64,000 bases of DNA from Streptomyces abyssomicinicus (GCF_008974245.1 NZ_BBZI01000005.1:1412751-1476750); one strand, 5' to 3'; positions 8,453 to 16,908 are shown, numbered from the stretch's first letter. Notes: generated by a model not told the origin, from the sequence alone. Numbers and translations: made by a program.

Positions 8453-10459
8453 ATGACCGCGACAACCGACGGAAGCACCGGCGCGCTGCCGACCCGCGCC
8501 GGACCGGCCGGAACGACTCCGGCCGGCCCCACCGACCGTCCCCCCGGGGACGGGCCGGCCGGCCCCCGCGAGGCCGCCGCCCTCGCCGCCCGGCGGGCCA
8601 CCGACTTCCTGCTGGCCACCCAGGACGCCGAGGGCTGGTGGAAGGGCGACCTGGAGACCAACGTCACCATGGACGCCGAGGACCTGCTGCTGCGCCGGTT
8701 CCTCGGCATCCTCGACGAGGACACCGCCCACGCCGCCGCCCTGTACGTCCGCGGGCAGCAGCGCGAGGACGGCACCTGGGCCTCCTTCCACGGCGGCCCC
8801 GCCGACCTCTCCACCACCGTCGAGGCCTACATCGCCCTGCGCCTGGCCGGCGACACCCCCGACGCCCCGCACATGGCGCGGGCCGCCACCTGGGTCCGCG
8901 CACAGGGCGGCGTCGCCGCCACCCGGGTCTTCACCCGCATCTGGCTCGCCCTCTTCGGCTGGTGGCGCTGGCAGGACCTGCCCGAACTGCCACCCGAGAT
9001 GATCTTCCTGCCGAAGTGGGTCCCGCTCAACATCTACGACTTCGGCTGCTGGGCCCGGCAGACCATCGTCCCGCTCACCGTCGTCTCCGCGAAACGCCCG
9101 GTACGCCCCGCGCCGTTCCCGCTGGACGAACTGCACGCCGACCCCGCCGCGCCCCTCCCGCCCAGGCCCCCCGCGCCCGCCACCGGCTGGGACGGCGTCT
9201 TCCTGCGCATCGACGACGCGCTGCGCCGCTACCGCGGCATCGCCCCGCGCCCGCTCCGCCGGGCGGCGATGAACGCCGCCGCCCGGTGGATCGTCGAACG
9301 CCAGGAGAACGACGGCTGCTGGGGCGGCATCCAGCCCCCGCACGTGTACTCCCTGATCGCCCTCCACCTGCTCGGCTACGACCTCGGCCATCCGGTGATG
9401 CGGGCGGGCATCGAGGCCCTGGACCGCTTCGCGGTGCGGCGCGAGGACGGCGCCCGGATGATCGAGGCCTGCCAGTCGCCGGTCTGGGACACCTGCCTCG
9501 CCGTCATCGCCCTCGCCGACGCCGGACTGCCCGCCGACCACCCCCAACTGGTGAAGGCCGCCGACTGGATGCTCGGCGAACAGGTCGTACGGCCCGGCGA
9601 CTGGTCCGTGCGCCGACCCCAACTCCCGCCCGGCGGATGGGCCTTCGAGTTCCACAACGACAACTACCCCGACATGGACGACACCGCCGAGGTGGTCCTC
9701 GCGCTGCGCCGGGTCAGGCACCACGACCCCGAGCGGGTGGAGCACGCCGTCGCCCGCGGCGTCCGCTGGAACCTCGGCATGCAGTCCGCCGGAGGCGGCT
9801 GGGGCGCCTTCGACGTCGACAACACCGGCGCGCTGCCCAACCGGCTCCCGTTCTGCGACTTCGGCGAGGTCATCGACCCCCCGTCCGCCGACGTCACCGC
9901 CCATGTGGTGGAGATGCTCGCCGCCGAGGGACACGCCGACGACCCCCGCACCCGGCGCGGCGTCGACTGGCTGCTGCGGGAACAGGAGCCGGACGGAAGC
10001 TGGTTCGGCCGCTGGGGCGTCAACTACGTCTACGGCACCGGCTCGGCCGTCCCCGCCCTGATCGCCGCCGGCCTGCCCCCCGGACACCAGGCGATCCGCC
10101 GGGCCGTCCGCTGGCTGCGGTCCGTGCAGAACGCGGACGGCGGCTGGGGCGAGGACCTGCGGTCCTACCGGGAACCCGGAGGGTGGGCCGGCCGCGGGGA
10201 CTCCACCGCCTCGCAGACCGGCTGGGCCCTGATGGCCCTGCTCGCCGCCGGGGAACACCGGTCCGAGGCGGTGGAACGCGGCGTCGCCTGGCTGGCCGCC
10301 ACCCAGCGCGACGACGGCACCTGGGACGAGCCCCAGTTCACCGGCACCGGCTTCCCGTGGGACTTCTCCATCAACTACCACCTCTACCGGCAGGTGTTCC
10401 CGCTCACCGCGCTCGGCCGGTACCTGAACGGGGAACCCTTCGCCGCGAAGGCGCACTGA
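8453..10459 (+). CDS. shc: squalene-hopene cyclase
   Basis: Class II triterpene cyclase converting squalene to hopene and hopanol by protonation, as a monotopic membrane enzyme. The 668-residue protein has the catalytic DxDD motif as DMDDTA (residues 407-412), and many QW repeats (for example QDAEGWWKG, QQREDGTW, QENDGCWGG, QEPDGSWFG, QNADGGWG, QRDDGTW). The N-terminus carries about 40 Pro/Gly/Thr-rich residues before the first helix. ATG 8453 has an AGGAAGGGGA ribosome site. The start of the next gene overlaps its stop by one base (TGATG). Length and motifs match functional enzymes. Confidence 0.97.
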   Translation: MTATTDGSTGALPTRAGPAGTTPAGPTDRPPGDGPAGPREAAALAARRATDFLLATQDAEGWWKGDLETNVTMDAEDLLLRRFLGILDEDTAHAAALYVRGQQREDGTWASFHGGPADLSTTVEAYIALRLAGDTPDAPHMARAATWVRAQGGVAATRVFTRIWLALFGWWRWQDLPELPPEMIFLPKWVPLNIYDFGCWARQTIVPLTVVSAKRPVRPAPFPLDELHADPAAPLPPRPPAPATGWDGVFLRIDDALRRYRGIAPRPLRRAAMNAAARWIVERQENDGCWGGIQPPHVYSLIALHLLGYDLGHPVMRAGIEALDRFAVRREDGARMIEACQSPVWDTCLAVIALADAGLPADHPQLVKAADWMLGEQVVRPGDWSVRRPQLPPGGWAFEFHNDNYPDMDDTAEVVLALRRVRHHDPERVEHAVARGVRWNLGMQSAGGGWGAFDVDNTGALPNRLPFCDFGEVIDPPSADVTAHVVEMLAAEGHADDPRTRRGVDWLLREQEPDGSWFGRWGVNYVYGTGSAVPALIAAGLPPGHQAIRRAVRWLRSVQNADGGWGEDLRSYREPGGWAGRGDSTASQTGWALMALLAAGEHRSEAVERGVAWLAATQRDDGTWDEPQFTGTGFPWDFSINYHLYRQVFPLTALGRYLNGEPFAAKAH

Positions 10460-11145
10460 TGGGCCCGTCGCCGGGGCCGCACCCGTCCGGCGCCGGTCCG
10501 TCCGGCCCGGCCCCGCTGCTGGTCGCCTGCGCGCTCGGCATCGAGCAGATCGCCCTGCGCGCCGCCGCCCGCGCCACGGGCCGGGGCGGCGGACCGTCCG
10601 GACCCGTCACGGTGCTGCGCACCGGCATGGGCGCCGCCGCCGCCCGCCGCTCCGTGGTCCGCGTCCTGGGCGCAGAGGCGCTGGCCGACGCCGCGGTGCT
10701 GGCCACCGGATTCTGCGCCGGGCTCGCCCCCGGCATGCACCCCGGCGACCTGGTCGTCGCCGAGGAGACCCACGACCCGGAGGGCGCCGTCCGGTGCACC
10801 GCCACCGGGCCGCTGGTCAAGGAACTCACCCGCGCCCTGCCCGGCCGCACCGTCCACACCGGCCTGCTCACCGGCACGGACCACGTGGTCCGCGGCGCCG
10901 AACGGCGCGCGCTGCGGGCCGACGGCGCCGTCGCCGCCGACATGGAGTCCGCCGCCACACTCCTCACCGCCGTCCGTGCCGGAACCCGTCCGGTCGCCGC
11001 CGTCCGGGTGGTCGTGGACGCCCCGGAGCACGAACTGGTCCGGATCGGGACATTCAAAGGTGGAATGACGGCGTTCCACGTCCTGCGCCGGGTACTCCCG
11101 GCCTTCTTCGAATGGCACCGTTCCCTGCCGCCCCCCAGGAGGTGA
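10459..11145 (+). CDS. hpnG: adenosylhopane nucleosidase/phosphorylase HpnG
   Basis: Purine-nucleoside-phosphorylase/MTAN-fold enzyme of 228 residues; HpnG removes adenine from adenosylhopane to give the ribosylhopane intermediate of extended hopanoids. Visible family features are the N-terminal ACALGIEQIALR, the Gly-rich phosphate loop VLRTGMGAAAARR, the GFCAGLAPGMHPGDLVVAEE block, and the substrate-site Met-Glu in VAADMESAATLL. The ATG overlaps the shc stop by one base. It is followed six bases later by hpnH, its pathway predecessor. Confidence 0.88.
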   Translation: MGPSPGPHPSGAGPSGPAPLLVACALGIEQIALRAAARATGRGGGPSGPVTVLRTGMGAAAARRSVVRVLGAEALADAAVLATGFCAGLAPGMHPGDLVVAEETHDPEGAVRCTATGPLVKELTRALPGRTVHTGLLTGTDHVVRGAERRALRADGAVAADMESAATLLTAVRAGTRPVAAVRVVVDAPEHELVRIGTFKGGMTAFHVLRRVLPAFFEWHRSLPPPRR

Positions 11146-11151
11146 GCCCAG

Positions 11152-12216
11152 ATGGCCATGCCGCTGCGCCAGTCCGTCACGGTCGCTACATATCTGGCCC
11201 GACAGAAGCTCCGCCGCCGTGACAGGTTCCCGCTCATCGTGGAACTGGAGCCGCTCTTCGCCTGCAACCTCAAGTGCGAGGGCTGCGGCAAGATCCAGCA
11301 CCCCGCCGGAATCCTCAAGCAGCGCATGCCGGTCGCCCAGGCCGTCGGCGCGGTCGTCGAGTCAGGCGCCCCCATGGTGTCCATCGCCGGCGGCGAGCCG
11401 CTGATGCACCCCCAGATCGACGAGATCGTCCGCCAGCTCGTCGCCCGGCGCAAGTACGTCTTCCTCTGCACCAACGCCATGCTGCTCCGCAAGAAGCTCG
11501 ACCTCTTCGAGCCCTCCCGCTACTTCGCCTTCGCCGTCCACATCGACGGCCTGCGCGAGAGGCACGACGCCTCGGTCGCCAAGGCGGGCGTCTTCGACGA
11601 GGCGGTGGCGGCCGTCAAGGAGGCCAAGCGGCGCGGCTTCCGGGTCACCACCAACTCCACCTTCTTCAACACCGACACGCCGCAGACCGTCGTGGAGGTC
11701 CTCGACTACCTCAACGACGAGCTGGAGGTGGACGAGATGATGATCTCGCCCGCCTACGCCTACGAGAAGGCCCCGGACCAGGAGCACTTCCTCGGCGTGG
11801 AGCAGACCCGCGAACTCTTCCGCAAGGCCTTCTCCGGAGGCAACCGCCGCCGCTGGAGGCTCAACCACTCCCCGCTCTTCCTCGACTTCCTCGAAGGCCG
11901 CGCCGACTTCGACTGCACCGCCTGGGCCATCCCCAACTACTCGCTCTTCGGCTGGCAGCGCCCCTGCTACCTGATGAGCGACGGGTACGTGCCCACCTAC
12001 CGGGAACTGGTCGAGGAGACCGACTGGGAGAAGTACGGACGCGGCAAGGACCCGCGCTGCGCCAACTGCATGGCGCACTGCGGCTACGAGCCGACCGCCG
12101 TCCTCGCCACCATGGGATCCCTCAAGGAGTCCCTGCGCGCGCTGCGCGACACCGTCGCCACCCACCGCGCCCACCAGCCCGAGAGGCGGGCCACGGCCGT
12201 GAAGGAACTGCCGTGA
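11152..12216 (+). CDS. hpnH: adenosyl-hopene transferase HpnH (radical SAM)
   Basis: Radical SAM enzyme that adds the 5'-deoxyadenosyl group to diploptene, starting side-chain extension. The cluster-binding motif C-x3-C-x2-C is Cys38, Cys42, Cys45 (ACNLKCEGCGK). The Gly-rich SAM contact is SIAGGEPLMHPQI. A C-terminal SPASM-like Cys region is present (DPRCANCMAHCGYEPT). The 354-residue length is normal. ATG 11152 has AGGAGGTGAG upstream. Its stop overlaps the aminotransferase start as GTGA, so no ispG or dxs gene intervenes as it does in S. coelicolor. Confidence 0.94.
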   Translation: MAMPLRQSVTVATYLARQKLRRRDRFPLIVELEPLFACNLKCEGCGKIQHPAGILKQRMPVAQAVGAVVESGAPMVSIAGGEPLMHPQIDEIVRQLVARRKYVFLCTNAMLLRKKLDLFEPSRYFAFAVHIDGLRERHDASVAKAGVFDEAVAAVKEAKRRGFRVTTNSTFFNTDTPQTVVEVLDYLNDELEVDEMMISPAYAYEKAPDQEHFLGVEQTRELFRKAFSGGNRRRWRLNHSPLFLDFLEGRADFDCTAWAIPNYSLFGWQRPCYLMSDGYVPTYRELVEETDWEKYGRGKDPRCANCMAHCGYEPTAVLATMGSLKESLRALRDTVATHRAHQPERRATAVKELP

Positions 12217-13592
12217 CGTGCTTCGACCTCGCCGCCCTGCTCGAGGCCCGCTCCGGCGAGCGGTACGCCCTCCACGAGCGCCACCTCAACCACCAGCTGC
12301 CGCGGATGCTGCGCACCCTCGGCTTCGACAAGGTCTACGAGCGGGCCGAGGGCGCCTACTTCTGGGACGCCGAGGGCAACGACTACCTGGACATGCTGGC
12401 CGGCTTCGGCGTCATGGGGCTCGGCCGCCACCACCCGGTCGTCCGCAAGGCCCTCCACGACGTCCTCGACGCCCGGCTCGCCGACCTCACCCGCTTCGAC
12501 TGCCCGCCGCTGCCCGGCCTGCTGGCCGAGCGGCTGCTGGCCCACAGCCCGCACCTGGACCGCGTCTTCTTCGGCAACAGCGGCACCGAGGCGGTGGAGA
12601 CCGCGCTGAAGTTCGCCCGCCGGGCCACCGGGCGCCCCCGCGTCCTCCACTGCGACCACGCCTTCCACGGCCTGACCGCCGGCTCCCTGTCCGTGAACGG
12701 CGAGAAGGGCTTCCGGGACGGTTTCGGCCCCCTCCTGCCGGACACCGCCGTTCCGCTGGGCGACCTCACCGCCCTGGAGCGCGAACTGGCGCGGGGCGAC
12801 GTGGCCGCGCTGATCGTGGAACCCGTCCAAGGCAAGGGCGTGCACGAGGCGCCGCCCGGCTACCTGCGCGCGGCGCAGGGGCTCCTGCGCCGGCACAAGG
12901 CGCTGCTGATCGCCGACGAGGTGCAGACCGGGCTGGGGCGCACCGGCGACTTCTACGCCTACCAGCACGATGAGGGCGTGGAACCGGACCTGGTGTGCGT
13001 GGCCAAGGCGCTCTCGGGCGGCTACGTGCCGGTGGGGGCGACGCTGGGCAGGGACTGGATCTTCAAGAAGGTCTACTCCTCCATGGACCGCGTACTGGTC
13101 CACTCCGCGAGCTTCGGCTCCAACGCGCAGGCGATGGCCGCGGGACTCGCGGTCCTCTCGGTGATCGAGGACGACCAGGTCGTCGCCGGCGCGAGGGCCA
13201 CGGGGGAACTGCTGCGGTCACGGCTGGCGGCGCTCACCGACAGGTACGAGATGCTCGCCGACGTGCGGGGGCGGGGCCTGATGATCGGCATCGAGTTCGG
13301 CCGCCCCCGATCGCTGAAACTACGGGGGCGGTGGGCGATGCTCCAGGCGGCCCGGAAGGGGCTCTTCGCGCAGATGGTGGTGGCGCCCCTGCTGCACCGG
13401 CACCGGATCCTCACCCAGGTCTCCGGCGACCACCTCGAGGTGATCAAGCTGATCCCGCCGCTGATCATCGGCGAACGGGAGGTGGACCGCTTCGTGACGG
13501 CCTTCACGGCGGTGATGGACGACGCCCATCAGGGAGGTCTCGTGTGGGACTTCGGCCGCCGGCTGATGAAGCAGGCGGCGGCCAACCGCTAG
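12213..13592 (+). CDS. hpnO: class III aminotransferase, hopanoid HpnO-type
   Basis: PLP-dependent aminotransferase of 459 residues. In hopanoid clusters this family (HpnO-like) makes aminobacteriohopanetriol from the ribosyl/formyl hopane intermediate; that assignment rests on context. Fold-type I motifs are visible: the FFGNSGTEAVETALKFARR phosphate-binding loop, HAFHGLT, the PLP-ring Asp in LLIADEVQTGLGRTG, and the Schiff-base Lys265 in CVAKALSGGYVP. The GTG start is coupled to hpnH by a 4-base overlap. The C-terminus (VWDFGRRLMKQAAANR) extends past the usual core. Confidence 0.88.
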   Translation: MTCFDLAALLEARSGERYALHERHLNHQLPRMLRTLGFDKVYERAEGAYFWDAEGNDYLDMLAGFGVMGLGRHHPVVRKALHDVLDARLADLTRFDCPPLPGLLAERLLAHSPHLDRVFFGNSGTEAVETALKFARRATGRPRVLHCDHAFHGLTAGSLSVNGEKGFRDGFGPLLPDTAVPLGDLTALERELARGDVAALIVEPVQGKGVHEAPPGYLRAAQGLLRRHKALLIADEVQTGLGRTGDFYAYQHDEGVEPDLVCVAKALSGGYVPVGATLGRDWIFKKVYSSMDRVLVHSASFGSNAQAMAAGLAVLSVIEDDQVVAGARATGELLRSRLAALTDRYEMLADVRGRGLMIGIEFGRPRSLKLRGRWAMLQAARKGLFAQMVVAPLLHRHRILTQVSGDHLEVIKLIPPLIIGEREVDRFVTAFTAVMDDAHQGGLVWDFGRRLMKQAAANR

Positions 13593-13633
13593 GCGGCGGG
13601 GGAACCGCGGGCCGGGCCGCCTCCGGACGGGAG

Positions 13634-13651
13634 TCCGGGGGCGCCCCCGGA
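13634..13651. terminator. palindrome after the hopanoid operon
   Basis: A perfect 18-nt palindrome TCCGGGGGCGCCCCCGGA lies 42 bp past the aminotransferase stop, within a GC-rich stretch with further short inverted repeats. It may end the operon. It lacks a separate loop, so the call is tentative. Confidence 0.35.
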
Positions 13652-13702
13652 CGCGGCCAGGGCCGCCCTCACGTGAGGCGTCGACGCCCGCCTCGGCCCC
13701 TT

Positions 13703-13742
13703 TTGCCTCGGAGGCAAGGAAGTTGCCTCCGAGGCAAGGAAG
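13703..13742. promoter_or_regulatory. twin palindromic operator upstream of the XRE regulator
   Basis: Two tandem 20-bp units (13703-13722, 13723-13742) each hold a perfect palindrome TTGCCTC-N-GAGGCAA followed by GGAAG. Only the central base of the palindrome differs (G, then C). The centres are 20 bp apart, two helical turns, so two dimers would bind the same DNA face. The block ends 15 bp before the ATG of the XRE/cupin gene. It is probably an autoregulatory operator, and the GGAAG of unit 2 may double as its ribosome site. Confidence 0.75.
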
Positions 13743-13757
13743 TGGCTGAATGGCGGT

Positions 13758-14402
13758 ATGTCCGCCGCAGATCCCGGCCCGCCGGGAGACCTTCCCAGCG
13801 TAGCCCCCACGCTCCGCGCGCTGCGCCACCGCACGGGCCTCACGCTGGAGGCCGCCGCCCGGGCCGCGGACCTCTCCCCGGCCCACCTGTCCCGCCTGGA
13901 GACCGGCCACCGCCAGCCCTCCCTGCCCGTCCTCCTCGGACTGGCCCGCGTCTACGGCACCACCGTCTCCGAGCTGCTCGGCGAGACCGCCCCCGACCGC
14001 GAGGCCGTGGTGCGGGCCGCCGACACCCTGGAGACCCGGGCCGGGGGCTGGAGCTACTGGCCCGCAGGGGCGCCGGGCCGGGCCATGCAGGCCCTGCGGG
14101 TCCGCATCCCCCGCAGCGGCGGCCCGCAGGACCAGGTGGTCCGCGTCCACCCGGGCGAGGAGTGGCTGCACGTCCTCACCGGCCGCCTCCGCCTGGACCT
14201 GGGCGACACGAGCCACGTGCTCGGCCCCGGGGACGGCGCCCACTTCGACTCGCTCACCCCGCACCGCCTGGCTCCCGACGGGCCGGACGGAGCCGAGCTC
14301 CTGTTCGTCCACACCCTGCTGCAGAGCCCCACGGCCGCCCTGTGCCTCGGTCCCGAGGCGAGCGCCGGCCACCCGACCCCGTCAGGAGTGCCCACGTCAT
14401 GA
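13758..14402 (+). CDS. XRE family transcriptional regulator with cupin domain
   Basis: A 214-residue DNA-binding regulator. The N-terminal helix-turn-helix (about residues 15-70) reads LRALRHRTGLTLEAAARAADLSPAHLSRLETGHRQPSL in segments, a classic Cro/CI HTH. The C-terminal cupin_2 barrel (about residues 105-185) contains HPGEEWLHVLTGRLRL and GPGDGAHFDSLTPHRL and may sense a small ligand. It follows the hopanoid operon, and a gene of this type occupies the same place in S. coelicolor as I recall. The twin palindrome just upstream suggests autoregulation. Its stop overlaps the next start (ATGA). Confidence 0.88.
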   Translation: MSAADPGPPGDLPSVAPTLRALRHRTGLTLEAAARAADLSPAHLSRLETGHRQPSLPVLLGLARVYGTTVSELLGETAPDREAVVRAADTLETRAGGWSYWPAGAPGRAMQALRVRIPRSGGPQDQVVRVHPGEEWLHVLTGRLRLDLGDTSHVLGPGDGAHFDSLTPHRLAPDGPDGAELLFVHTLLQSPTAALCLGPEASAGHPTPSGVPTS

Positions 14403-14539
14403 CGACCCCCGACAAGAAGAACGTCGAGGACAAGTTCCCCCGTGCCCTGTGGATCCGCCTCTTCGTCTACATCGTGGCGGGCCACCTCTTCGCCGGCTTC
14501 ATCTGGCTGCTCTTCGAGGCGGGCGCCCGCGCCAACTGA
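14399..14539 (+). CDS. small membrane protein, DUF6126-like
   Basis: A 46-residue protein: a charged N-terminus (MTTPDKKNVEDKFPRALWIR), one hydrophobic helix (LFVYIVAGHLFAGFIWLLF) and a short tail. It starts on an ATGA overlap with the XRE/cupin regulator, a pairing common in Streptomyces. No function is known. A membrane partner or target of the coupled regulator is inference. Confidence 0.8.
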   Translation: MTTPDKKNVEDKFPRALWIRLFVYIVAGHLFAGFIWLLFEAGARAN

Positions 14540-14596
14540 GCCGGAGGCGGGCCCGGGGCCCGGTGGGGGCCGACGAGGCCCGCACCGGGCCTTCCG

Positions 14597-15394
14597 TCAG
14601 TCGAGGAGCCTCTCGCGCAGCCTCTCGCGCAGCTCCGGCGTCACCCCGAGGCCCCGCGTCAGGTAGGCGTCGACCCCGCCCCAGTTCTCCTCGATGGTCT
14701 CGAAGGCGGCCCCCAGGTACTCGGGCCGCGCGTCGAACAGCGGGCTCAGCAGCTCCGTGATCTCCGGCGTGTACGGGTCGGAGGACTCGCCGCCCCGGTG
14801 CAGCTTGTAGCGCCGGTGCTTGGCCCCCGACTTCAGGTAGTCCTCGGTGATGGCGTCCCGCTCCACGCCCAGCGCGAGCAGCACGACCGCGATCGAGAGT
14901 CCCGCCCGGTCCTTGCCCGCCGAGCAGTGCATCAGCGCCGGCACGCTCTCCTCGGCCATGGCGCGCAGCACCGTAGTGTGCTCGCCGGTGCGGGTGAGGA
15001 TGGTCGTCCGGTAGGAGGCGATCATGCGCTGCTCGGCGCGTCCCTCGCCCAGCAGGGGCCGGAGCTCGTCGATGCCCCCGCGGCGGACACGCTTCCAGAA
15101 CTCCGCCCCGTCGGCCGGGTCGGAGAGCGGCAGTCGCACCTCCCTGACCCCGGGCAGCGTGACGTCGGGGCCCTCGAGGCTCCGGTCGGCGTCGTTGCGG
15201 AAGTCGAAGACCGTGTGCAGGTTCAGGGAGGCGAGGAAGGCGGCGTCCTCGGCGGTCGCGCTCGCCAGGTGCCCGCTGCGGTACAGCACGCCGGGCTTCA
15301 CCTTGCGGCCGTCCTGGGTGGGCATCCCGCCCACGTCGCGAAAGTTGCGCACTCCGGCGAGCTGGGGCTCGGTCGACGGGACCTGCTGCGTCAC
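14597..15394 (-). CDS. tyrosine-protein phosphatase (PTP family)
   Basis: Dual-specificity/tyrosine phosphatase-like protein of 265 residues. The P-loop HCSAGKDRAG gives nucleophile Cys157 and Arg163. The N-terminal NFRDVGG and LYRSG blocks are typical of the bacterial PtpB/LipA-type family, which includes lipid and phosphotyrosine phosphatases. The GTG at 15394 was chosen because GGAGGAG precedes it; upstream in-frame codons are not conserved-looking. It is transcribed alone, away from the cell-wall hydrolase gene. Confidence 0.87.
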   Translation of the reverse strand: MTQQVPSTEPQLAGVRNFRDVGGMPTQDGRKVKPGVLYRSGHLASATAEDAAFLASLNLHTVFDFRNDADRSLEGPDVTLPGVREVRLPLSDPADGAEFWKRVRRGGIDELRPLLGEGRAEQRMIASYRTTILTRTGEHTTVLRAMAEESVPALMHCSAGKDRAGLSIAVVLLALGVERDAITEDYLKSGAKHRRYKLHRGGESSDPYTPEITELLSPLFDARPEYLGAAFETIEENWGGVDAYLTRGLGVTPELRERLRERLLD

Positions 15395-15811
15395 GGGGGC
15401 TCCTCCCACTAGGCCCCGCCGGTGCGGCAACCGGCAGGTGCGCTCCGACGATACGACATGGACGCCCAGGGCAGAGAGGGTGCCGCCCCGACGGGAACCT
15501 TCACGAGCCCACAGGGGAGAAATGCGGCAATACGGACAATTCATCGCAACGTTGATTTGTCATCGTAAAACACAACTCGCCCTGCGGTGAGGGGTCATGG
15601 GGAGCGGCCGGGTGAGCAGCCTCATACCGGTGACCGAGCGTCGTCGGCCCGGGGCGGGCAACTTCCGTGCGGGGTGGCCGACTTGAGGGGAGTCTGACGA
15701 CTCTCTGTGACCGTTTTGCACTTAAGTGATCACAAACAATGCACCTTCGCTGTTTTCCCGCGCTTGTCCCGTTGCGCCCCGGTCGCATACGTTCACGATC
15801 CGATCCGGACG
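15395..15811. promoter_or_regulatory. divergent promoter region for phosphatase and cell-wall hydrolase genes
   Basis: This non-coding stretch is less GC-rich than its surroundings in parts. A candidate promoter for the riboswitch RNA is TTGTCC at 15764-15769 with ATACGT at 15787-15792 (17-nt spacer). A perfect palindrome GTGATCAC lies at 15726-15733, and GTGACCGTTTTGCAC just before it resembles half-sites of a CRP-type regulator; both regulator readings are guesses. No gene is seen here. Confidence 0.45.
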
Positions 15812-15990
15812 GACGCCTAATCCTGCCGCCGCCCGGATCTCTCACACTCACCCGAGTAACCCGAGTACGGCAGGAGCGGGGGACCCACAGGTACACGCCT
15901 GTTCCGGTCTCCGGAACGGGCTAGGGGTTAAGCCGCGCCCAGCGCGGCCGGGCATCTCCAGCCCGCACCCGACAGCTCACCTCGCAGGCG
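15812..15990 (+). ncRNA. c-di-AMP (ydaO-yuaA) riboswitch
   Basis: The leader carries the conserved blocks of the Streptomyces c-di-AMP riboswitch in order: GACGCCTAATCCTGCCG, then CGGCAGGAGCGGGGGACCCA, then GGGGTTAAGCCGCG pairing into CGCGGCCGGGCATCTCC, then ACCCGACAGCTCACCTCGCA. It ends 17 nt before the ATG of a LysM/M23 hydrolase. In Streptomyces this class controls resuscitation factors and cell-wall hydrolases, lowering expression when c-di-AMP is high. One difference from the form I recall is GGGGTTAAGCC where GGGGTGAAGCC is usual. Confidence 0.9.
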
Positions 15991-16007
15991 ACGGAGAGGA
16001 CACAGCC

Positions 16008-16841
16008 ATGCCCGCGAAGCATCAGAAGCACCGCCGTCCCACCGGCGTCCAGCGCCTCACCCGCTCCATCGCCGTCGCCGGAACGGGCGCCGTGGCGCTC
16101 GGCCTGCCCCTCTTCGGCGCCGCCGGCGCCCACGCCGCCCCCCAGCAGGGCGCGCAGAGCCTGCCGGTCGCCGCCAAGAAGGCCGCCTCCGAGACCTACA
16201 AGGTCAAGAAGGGCGACTCCCTGGCGAAGATCGCCGACAAGAAGAAGGTCGCCGGCGGCTGGAAGAAGCTGTACAAGATCAACCGCGACGTCGTCGGCGA
16301 CAACCCGCGCCTGATCAAGCCCGGCACCAAGCTCGACCTCGGCAAGAAGGCCGCCGCCAAGCCCGCCCAGGCGAAGGCCGCCGCGCCCAAGGCCGAGGCC
16401 CCGAAGACCACGGCCGCCGACGCGGCCGCCACCGGCGGCTACACCGCCCCCGCGGACGCGGCCCTCGGCACCGCCTACCGCACCGCCGGCAGCATGTGGT
16501 CCAGCGGCTACCACACCGGTGTCGACTTCGCCCTGCCCACCGGCACCCCGCTGAAGTCCGTCGCCGCGGGCACCGTGGTCTCCGCCGGCAACGGCGGCGC
16601 CTACGGCAACCAGGTCGTCATCCAGCACCAGGACGGCATGTACTCCCAGTACGCCCACCTGTCGCAGCTGTCCGTCTCCGCCGGCCAGTCCGTCACCGTC
16701 GGCCAGCAGATCGGCCTGTCCGGCGCCACCGGCAACGTGACCGGCCCGCACCTGCACTTCGAGGTCCGTACCTCGCCCGACTACGGTTCCGACGTGGACC
16801 CGGTCGGCTACCTGCGCTCGCACGGCGTCAGCGTCGGCTGA
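16008..16841 (+). CDS. secreted LysM / M23 family peptidoglycan endopeptidase
   Basis: Exported cell-wall hydrolase of 277 residues. A twin-basic signal peptide (about 1-43) is followed by one LysM domain (TYKVKKGDSLAKIADKK to LIKPGTKLDLG, about 64-108), an Ala/Lys/Pro linker, and a C-terminal M23 lysostaphin-type domain. Zinc-site motifs are HTGVDFALP (HxxxD) and HLHFEV (HxH). It cleaves peptidoglycan cross-bridges or stem peptides. ATG 16008 follows GGAGAGG. Expression is probably set by the c-di-AMP riboswitch upstream, linking wall turnover to that messenger. Confidence 0.92.
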   Translation: MPAKHQKHRRPTGVQRLTRSIAVAGTGAVALGLPLFGAAGAHAAPQQGAQSLPVAAKKAASETYKVKKGDSLAKIADKKKVAGGWKKLYKINRDVVGDNPRLIKPGTKLDLGKKAAAKPAQAKAAAPKAEAPKTTAADAAATGGYTAPADAALGTAYRTAGSMWSSGYHTGVDFALPTGTPLKSVAAGTVVSAGNGGAYGNQVVIQHQDGMYSQYAHLSQLSVSAGQSVTVGQQIGLSGATGNVTGPHLHFEVRTSPDYGSDVDPVGYLRSHGVSVG

Positions 16842-16865
16842 CCCCTGGGGCCTCGCGGTCGCGCG

Positions 16866-16908
16866 CGCCGAGGGCCGCACTTCCCTTCCGGAAGTGCGGC
16901 CCTCGGCG
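16866..16908 (+). terminator. strong hairpin after the M23 gene
   Basis: An 18-bp perfect stem, whose core CCGAGGGCCGCACTTC pairs with GAAGTGCGGCCCTCGG, closes a 7-nt loop 25 bp after the stop. It is a clear intrinsic terminator without a U-tract. Confidence 0.85.

Noticed and set aside
8215..10500. Long plus-strand frame in a different phase across shc
   Set aside because: Arg/Pro-rich shadow sequence over the squalene-hopene cyclase. Only its last part, from 10459, is real (hpnG).
13750..13803. ATG at 13750 as the start of the XRE gene
   Set aside because: It is out of frame with the HTH protein and meets a stop after 17 codons; ATG 13758 is in frame.
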